This document shows, in pieces, positions 4,944-8,042 of a stretch of DNA of 8,042 nt (positions within the stretch are counted from its first letter, which is position 1; every line of letters begins with the position of its first letter). Origin of the DNA: an uncultured Collinsella sp. GTDB taxonomy: Bacteria > Actinomycetota > Coriobacteriia > Coriobacteriales > Coriobacteriaceae. The translations under genes and the position numbers were made by a program. The notes beneath the pieces were generated by a model that saw only the letters and a list, made by a program, of their open reading frames with translations, had not been told where the DNA came from and made no database searches. The stretch is taken from positions 1-8,042 of the forward strand of contig UROO01000090.1 in assembly GCA_900549555.1 (NCBI GenBank). The letters are read 5' to 3'.

Positions 4944-6110
4944 CTAGGCAGCCGGGCAGATCTTCTTGAAGAGCTCGATGACGTCGTCGAGCGTCGCCTC
5001 GCGCGGGTTGCCCGGGAAGCAGGCGTCGGCCATGGCGTCCTTGGCCAGGACCTCGATCTCGTCAGCCTTCATGGCCTCGCAGACGTGCGGGATGTTCACG
5101 TCGGCGGAAAGCTGCTTGACGGCGGCGATAGCAGCGTCGGCGGCCTCGTCGGTGCTCATGCCCGTGGTGTCAACGCCCATGGCGACGGCGACCTTGGCCA
5201 GACGCTCGGCGCAAACCGGCTTGTTGAACTCCATGGCGATCGGCAGCAGCATGGCGCAAGCGACGCCGTGCGGGGTGTCGTAGTGAGCAGACAGGGTATG
5301 AGCCATGGCGTGGTCGATGCCCAGGCCAACATTGGAGAAGCCCATGCCGGCGACATACTGGCCAAGGGCCATGCCCTCGCGGCCGGAGCCGGGCTGGCCG
5401 GACTTGGCCTCGGCGACGGAGTCGCGCAGGTTCTCGCTAATCAGCTTAATAGCCTCAAAGTGGAACATGTCGGAGAGCTCCCAAGCACCCTTGGTGGTGT
5501 AGCCCTCGATGGCGTGGGTCAGAGCGTCCATGCCGGTGGAGGCGGTCAGGCCGGCGGGCATGGAGGCCATCATGTCGGGGTCGACGACGGCGACCTCGGG
5601 CGCGTCGTTGGTGTCGACGCACACGAACTTGCGGACCTTCTCGGGGTCGGTGATGACGTAGTTGATGGTCACCTCAGCAGCGGTACCGGCGGTCGTCGGC
5701 ACGGCGATGGTGAACACGGCGTGGTTCTTAGTCGGAGCAACGCCCTCGAGGCTGCGGACATCGGCGAACTCGGGGTTGTTGATAATGATGCCGATAGCCT
5801 TAGCGGTGTCCATGGAGGAGCCACCACCAATGGTCACGATAGCGTCAGCCTCGGCGGCCTTGAAGGCCTCGACGCCGTCCTTGACGTTCTGGATAGTGGG
5901 GTTGGGCTTGATCTCGGAGTAGAGGCTCCAAGCGATGCCGGCGGCGTCGAGCTCGTCGGTCACCTTAGCGGTAACGCCAAACTTGACCAGATCGGGGTCG
6001 GAGCAGACGAAGATCTTCTTGTAGCCACGACGCTGGAGCTCGCCGGGGATCTCCTTGATGGCGCCGGAACCATGGTAAGAAATGGTGTTGAGAACGAAAC
6101 GATTAGCCAT
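4944..6110 (-). CDS. fucO: Iron-containing alcohol dehydrogenase, lactaldehyde reductase (FucO) type
   Basis: A 388-aa group III (iron-dependent) alcohol dehydrogenase. The NAD-binding GGGSSMDT is at 95-102. Likely metal ligands are D195 and H199 (TGMDALTHAIEGY), H267 (GIDHAMAH) and H281 (DTPHGVA), matching the Asp-His-His-His set of E. coli FucO. Long stretches agree with FucO as I recall it, including NNPEFADVRSLEG, PTTAGTAAEVTINYVITD, RKFVCVD, ALGQYVAGMGFSNVGLG and GNPREATL. FucO reduces L-lactaldehyde from fucose or rhamnose breakdown to 1,2-propanediol, regenerating NAD+. A role as a general ethanol or propanediol dehydrogenase is also possible, since no fucose or rhamnose genes are in view. 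The ATG at 6110 has GGAGG six bases upstream. A strong terminator and its own leader indicate a single-gene transcript. Confidence 0.92.
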   Translation of the reverse strand: MANRFVLNTISYHGSGAIKEIPGELQRRGYKKIFVCSDPDLVKFGVTAKVTDELDAAGIAWSLYSEIKPNPTIQNVKDGVEAFKAAEADAIVTIGGGSSMDTAKAIGIIINNPEFADVRSLEGVAPTKNHAVFTIAVPTTAGTAAEVTINYVITDPEKVRKFVCVDTNDAPEVAVVDPDMMASMPAGLTASTGMDALTHAIEGYTTKGAWELSDMFHFEAIKLISENLRDSVAEAKSGQPGSGREGMALGQYVAGMGFSNVGLGIDHAMAHTLSAHYDTPHGVACAMLLPIAMEFNKPVCAERLAKVAVAMGVDTTGMSTDEAADAAIAAVKQLSADVNIPHVCEAMKADEIEVLAKDAMADACFPGNPREATLDDVIELFKKICPAA

Positions 6111-6111
6111 T

Positions 6112-6125
6112 GATAGCCTCCTATC
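6112..6125 (-). promoter_or_regulatory. Small hairpin around the fucO ribosome-binding site
   Basis: On the minus strand GATAGGAGGCTATC folds into a 5-bp stem (GATAG/CTATC) whose loop and stem edge hold the GGAGG ribosome-binding site. It ends one base before the ATG. The stem is short and its effect on translation is conjecture. Confidence 0.4.
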
Positions 6126-6129
6126 GTGC

Positions 6130-6152
6130 GCGGGGCACCCGTTACGCCCCGC
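6130..6152 (-). promoter_or_regulatory. GC-rich hairpin in the fucO leader
   Basis: GCGGGGC and GCCCCGC form a 7-bp stem with a 9-nt loop. It would sit at the extreme 5' end of the mRNA if the -10 at 6153-6158 is used. No T-tract follows, so it is more likely a stabilising 5' hairpin than an attenuator. Confidence 0.5.
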
Positions 6153-6158
6153 ACTATA
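6153..6158 (-). promoter_or_regulatory. Candidate -10 of the fucO-like gene
   Basis: The minus strand reads TATAGT (in ACTTATAGTG), about 43 nt before the start codon. The -35 region 17-18 nt upstream (TTCAAA or TTTCAA) is weak and overlaps the operator-like repeat, which suggests a regulated promoter. Confidence 0.4.
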
Positions 6159-6169
6159 AGTCCCATCCT

Positions 6170-6221
6170 AACGCTTTTGAAACAAAAAAACACGTGAGAA
6201 CGTCAAAAGTGTTAAAGCGTT
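6170..6221. promoter_or_regulatory. Inverted pair of operator-like sites upstream of fucO
   Basis: AACGCTTT (6170-6177) and AAAGCGTT (6214-6221) are perfect inverted copies with centres 44 bp apart. The right one sits in TTAAAGCGTTTCAA, a partial palindrome centred on CG, as in LacI/CcpA-family operators; it misses several positions of the cre consensus. Both lie just upstream of the candidate -10, consistent with control of fucO by a sugar-responsive or carbon-catabolite regulator. The regulator is not identifiable here. Confidence 0.45.
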
Positions 6222-6344
6222 TCAACATACTAACGGGGCCTTAGCCCTTCCCTCCCGACAGCAGCGAAGGCTAGATTATAGGAGCAATCGCCCAAAGAAT
6301 ACGATCCACTCAGTCTAAATTGTTTCTGCTTTAGCAATATATGT

Positions 6345-6373
6345 TTGACAGCACGTTTATAAAAGGATACTTT
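6345..6373 (+). promoter_or_regulatory. Candidate promoter for the LURP-one-like gene
   Basis: A perfect -35 TTGACA (6345-6350), a 17-bp spacer and TACTTT (6368-6373) as a weak -10. The start would be near 6380, giving a leader of about 140 nt. A second possibility is TTGCAA near 6439 with TACAGC 17 nt later. Confidence 0.4.
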
Positions 6374-6453
6374 GTAGTCAATAACATGCATGCAGCAAAT
6401 AGCGCCATTCATTTTGTTAGAAATTGCCCATGAGGTTATTGCAACTGCATGTA

Positions 6454-6488
6454 CTGCTTCGTACAGCGAAATTCTCCGCACGAAGCAG
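6454..6488 (+). promoter_or_regulatory. Leader hairpin upstream of the LURP-one-like gene
   Basis: CTGCTTCGT (6454-6462) and ACGAAGCAG (6480-6488) form a perfect 9-bp stem with a 17-nt loop, inside which GCG and CGC can pair further. No T-tract follows. It ends 33 nt before the start codon and could modulate translation or mRNA stability. Confidence 0.45.
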
Positions 6489-6521
6489 AAGACGGTTCTA
6501 ATTCGATCGAGGCGATGACAC

Positions 6522-7061
6522 GTGATGGCTACTGGTCCAAAATCGAACAAGACGGCTACAAACGAATATCGAATCTCAATTGAAGGTAACCCTTATCCGC
6601 ATACTCTGGCCCTCATCAACCCAGCGGGAGACAACCTCAACATCAAAAAACATGGGTTCACGGGTCCACTAGGACAGCTATTGAGTCTTAAATATACCGT
6701 TTATGACGATGCAAATGAAAAACTCTTCACTGTCGTCGACGGCGGTTTTAGCAACATGCCCAGGGTTGCGCTCATCATCGAACACGAGGAAGTTGCGGTG
6801 TTCGATTATGGCCTAAACAGACTTGAGATGAAGTGCGTAACGAACATACCGAATTACTCAATAAAAGGTAACTTCCTATTTGGAGATTACGATATATTCA
6901 GCCAACGGGAAGTGAAACTATCTTCAGTTATCGTCCTTCAATGTGATAAACAATCGTGCTTCAGCATACAGGTTTTGGATAAAGCCAAATTAGCCGCCGC
7001 AATTGGAATACCTACAGCCATTGCCCTTCTTAGGGCTCGGATTGAAGAGCATCTCGAATAA
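6522..7061 (+). CDS. LURP-one/tubby-like protein, function unknown
   Basis: A 179-aa soluble protein with no signal peptide or clear membrane segment. Repeated beta-rich stretches such as QLLSLKYTVYDDANEKLFTV (~52-71), YSIKGNFLFGDYDIFSQREV (~112-131) and CFSIQVLDKAKLAAAIGIPT (~146-165) fit the pattern of the LURP-one-related/tubby C-terminal-like fold. That fold is a beta-barrel around a central helix, in which bacterial members mostly lack a known role. This is recognition by pattern, not by a search. GTG at 6522 is used because GAGG (6509-6512) is nine bases upstream; the ATG at 6525 is an equally possible start one codon later. Base composition is clearly more AT-rich than in the flanking genes and it stands alone between a long leader and a long 3' hairpin, which suggests horizontal acquisition. 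Confidence 0.65.
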   Translation: MMATGPKSNKTATNEYRISIEGNPYPHTLALINPAGDNLNIKKHGFTGPLGQLLSLKYTVYDDANEKLFTVVDGGFSNMPRVALIIEHEEVAVFDYGLNRLEMKCVTNIPNYSIKGNFLFGDYDIFSQREVKLSSVIVLQCDKQSCFSIQVLDKAKLAAAIGIPTAIALLRARIEEHLE

Positions 7062-7074
7062 ATCGCAAAAAGCA

Positions 7075-7134
7075 GTTCGTAACAACATTCAGGAGCTAGG
7101 TAGTTTTTTCTGGCTCCTGAATGTTGTTACGAAC
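7075..7134. repeat. Long perfect hairpin between convergent genes
   Basis: Arms at 7075-7096 (GTTCGTAACA...AGGAGC) and 7113-7134 pair perfectly over 22 bp and extend inward by about three more pairs, including a wobble. The loop contains TTTTTT. It begins 13 nt after the LURP-one-like stop and ends 7 nt before the yoaK-like stop. No T-tract follows on either side, so it is not a textbook terminator, but it could separate the two convergent transcripts. Its sequence is unrelated to the 69-nt palindromes around the kinase gene. Confidence 0.85.
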
Positions 7135-7141
7135 ATGCACC

Positions 7142-7861
7142 TTAGCGCTTAAGACTCGCGGTCTGCCAGTCAGCTATGATGCGGGCCCATTTCCTGTGCA
7201 AATCGCGCTCGCGGTCGATAAACATGATGGCAAACGCGATAAACAGCAGCAAACTCGCCACGACGATGGCGTGCAGGCCCATGCGCTCGATGCACCAGTT
7301 GCCCAGCACGGCGCCAAACACAAAGGTAAAGATCACGCCAAAGTACAGTGCGCCGTTTTCCAAAAAGCCTCGCTTGTGGGTGATGATGTAATCGTCCACG
7401 TTTTGCAAGGCATTACGCAGGTTGCCGATACACATGGTCGTGGCGATGCCGTGACCGTGGATCTTGCGGAAGCTCTCGACCTGCATACCGCAGGCAAACG
7501 AAGTGAGACAGTTGGCGAGCAGGTTGAAATCGCCGCCGGGAATAAAACTCACGCCCAGCAAGATGACGGCTTCAAAGAACACCGTCACCTGACGCCAGTG
7601 GATCACGCTGCCAAAACGCTCGTGTACCAGGTCGGCAAGCATAATGCCCACAGCAAACGACACCACAGGGAAGAAGTAGCGCCCCGCCAGCGCCCAGTTA
7701 CCCTCCGAGATGCTCACGCCCACGAGCAGGATGTTGCCCGTCTGCGCGTTGGCGAAAACATGATCGCGCCCAATGTACGAATACACATCCATAAAGCCAC
7801 CGGCGAGCGCCAAGATGATGCCCAGCTCAATAGACTCCGATATCTGTTTGGCACGCTGCAT
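7142..7861 (-). CDS. YoaK/DUF1275 family membrane protein
   Basis: A 239-aa integral membrane protein of the DUF1275 (YoaK) family. The N-terminal family motif is clear: AGGFMDVYSYIGRDHVFANA followed by QTGNILLVG (~20-48). The second half has the matching ACGMQVESFRKIHGHGIATT and GNLRNALQ (~123-153). Hydrophobic segments lie near 11-27, 62-77, 93-107, 112-127, 171-189 and 196-214, about six membrane spans, with a basic C-terminal tail. The family is widespread and its substrate unproven. The ATG at 7861 is chosen because AAGGAGG precedes it and the length then matches the family; a frame extending up to 7975 would add 38 residues without family similarity. No clear promoter was recognised in the ~115 bases left before the adapter. 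Confidence 0.88.
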   Translation of the reverse strand: MQRAKQISESIELGIILALAGGFMDVYSYIGRDHVFANAQTGNILLVGVSISEGNWALAGRYFFPVVSFAVGIMLADLVHERFGSVIHWRQVTVFFEAVILLGVSFIPGGDFNLLANCLTSFACGMQVESFRKIHGHGIATTMCIGNLRNALQNVDDYIITHKRGFLENGALYFGVIFTFVFGAVLGNWCIERMGLHAIVVASLLLFIAFAIMFIDRERDLHRKWARIIADWQTASLKR

Positions 7862-7871
7862 CGTCGTGCAT

Positions 7872-7878
7872 CCTCCTT
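7872..7878 (-). promoter_or_regulatory. Ribosome-binding site that sets the yoaK-like start
   Basis: The minus strand reads AAGGAGG, ten bases before the ATG at 7861. It lies inside the longer upstream reading frame, which argues for the internal start. Confidence 0.7.
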
Positions 7879-7995
7879 GTTGACGACTCTCTCGTGCGTT
7901 GGCGGAAACATAGCCGCCGTTCATACTGTAACCCATTGACAACATGGCGTGCGCGCGAGACGGCCCCTTCGACACGGGGATACACAGTCTGGAAA

Positions 7996-8042
7996 CTGTC
8001 TCTTATACACATCTGACGCTGCCGACGAACTCTAGGGTGTAG
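7996..8042 (-). other. Untrimmed Illumina Nextera adapter (artefact)
   Basis: This is the reverse complement of the left-end adapter: the Tn5 mosaic end CTGTCTCTTATACACATCT (7996-8014), the Read-1 overhang (8015-8028), index ACTCTAGG (8029-8036) and primer remnant. It is not genomic. Peptides such as MCIRDS that read out of it are artefacts. Confidence 0.98.

Larger units (their letters stand above)
6222..6521. other. AT-rich intergenic region between fucO and the LURP-one-like gene
   Basis: There is no convincing gene here. The base composition is more AT-rich than in the neighbouring housekeeping genes. The interval holds a candidate promoter (6345-6373) and a hairpin (6454-6488) ahead of the plus-strand gene. 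A minus-strand frame (6230-6550) has no recognisable domain and is probably chance. Confidence 0.5.

Noticed and set aside
4824..6113. 429-codon plus-strand frame rich in Gly, Val, Asp and His
   Set aside because: Antisense shadow of the fucO-like gene with low-complexity composition and no domain.
6230..6550. 106-codon minus-strand frame
   Set aside because: It overlaps the start of the plus-strand LURP-one-like gene, is rich in Cys and Ile, and has no domain or clear ribosome-binding site.
7121..7939. 272-codon plus-strand frame
   Set aside because: Antisense shadow of the yoaK-like gene; the minus-strand frame has the family motifs and membrane segments.
1..8042. Terminal inverted repeats of ~47 nt at both window ends, as in a linear element or transposon
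   Set aside because: They are Illumina Nextera adapter with Tn5 mosaic end and index, not biological termini.

Overview
The window is an assembled contig of about 7.95 kb of bacterial DNA with an untrimmed Illumina Nextera adapter at each end (1-49 and 7996-8042). The real sequence runs from about 50 to 7995. Most genes are GC-rich, and the mix (cysteine synthase, MnmA, an M42 aminopeptidase, a FucO-like alcohol dehydrogenase, a YoaK/DUF1275 membrane protein) suggests a gut actinobacterium of the Coriobacteriia, most likely Collinsella. That assignment rests on recollection of similar proteins, not on a search.

Layout, left to right: the 3' end of cysK (+); a strong terminator overlapping a candidate promoter; mnmA (+); a 69-nt near-perfect palindrome; a single gene for a HipA-like kinase with its own N-terminal helix-turn-helix (+); a second copy of the palindrome, exactly reverse-complemented; an M42 aminopeptidase (-); about 600 nt without a convincing gene, holding small repeats and a terminator; a FucO-type iron-dependent lactaldehyde reductase (-) with a structured leader and paired operator-like sites; a more AT-rich interval with a LURP-one/tubby-like gene (+); a 22-bp perfect hairpin; and a yoaK-like gene (-).

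Most genes look monocistronic. cysK and mnmA are plausibly linked through sulfur: cysteine supplies the persulfide used for tRNA 2-thiolation, although no cysteine desulfurase gene is in view. The other metabolic genes show no shared pathway.

The most unusual part is 1633-3245: a lone HTH-HipA kinase fusion with no separate antitoxin gene, a 10-bp inverted repeat bracketing its candidate promoter, and identical palindromes in opposite orientation on both sides. The palindromes are preceded by the same 11 bases, which contain the stop codon of each upstream gene. This looks like an accessory cassette set between housekeeping genes. The AT-rich LURP-one-like gene with its own long hairpin is a second likely accessory insertion.
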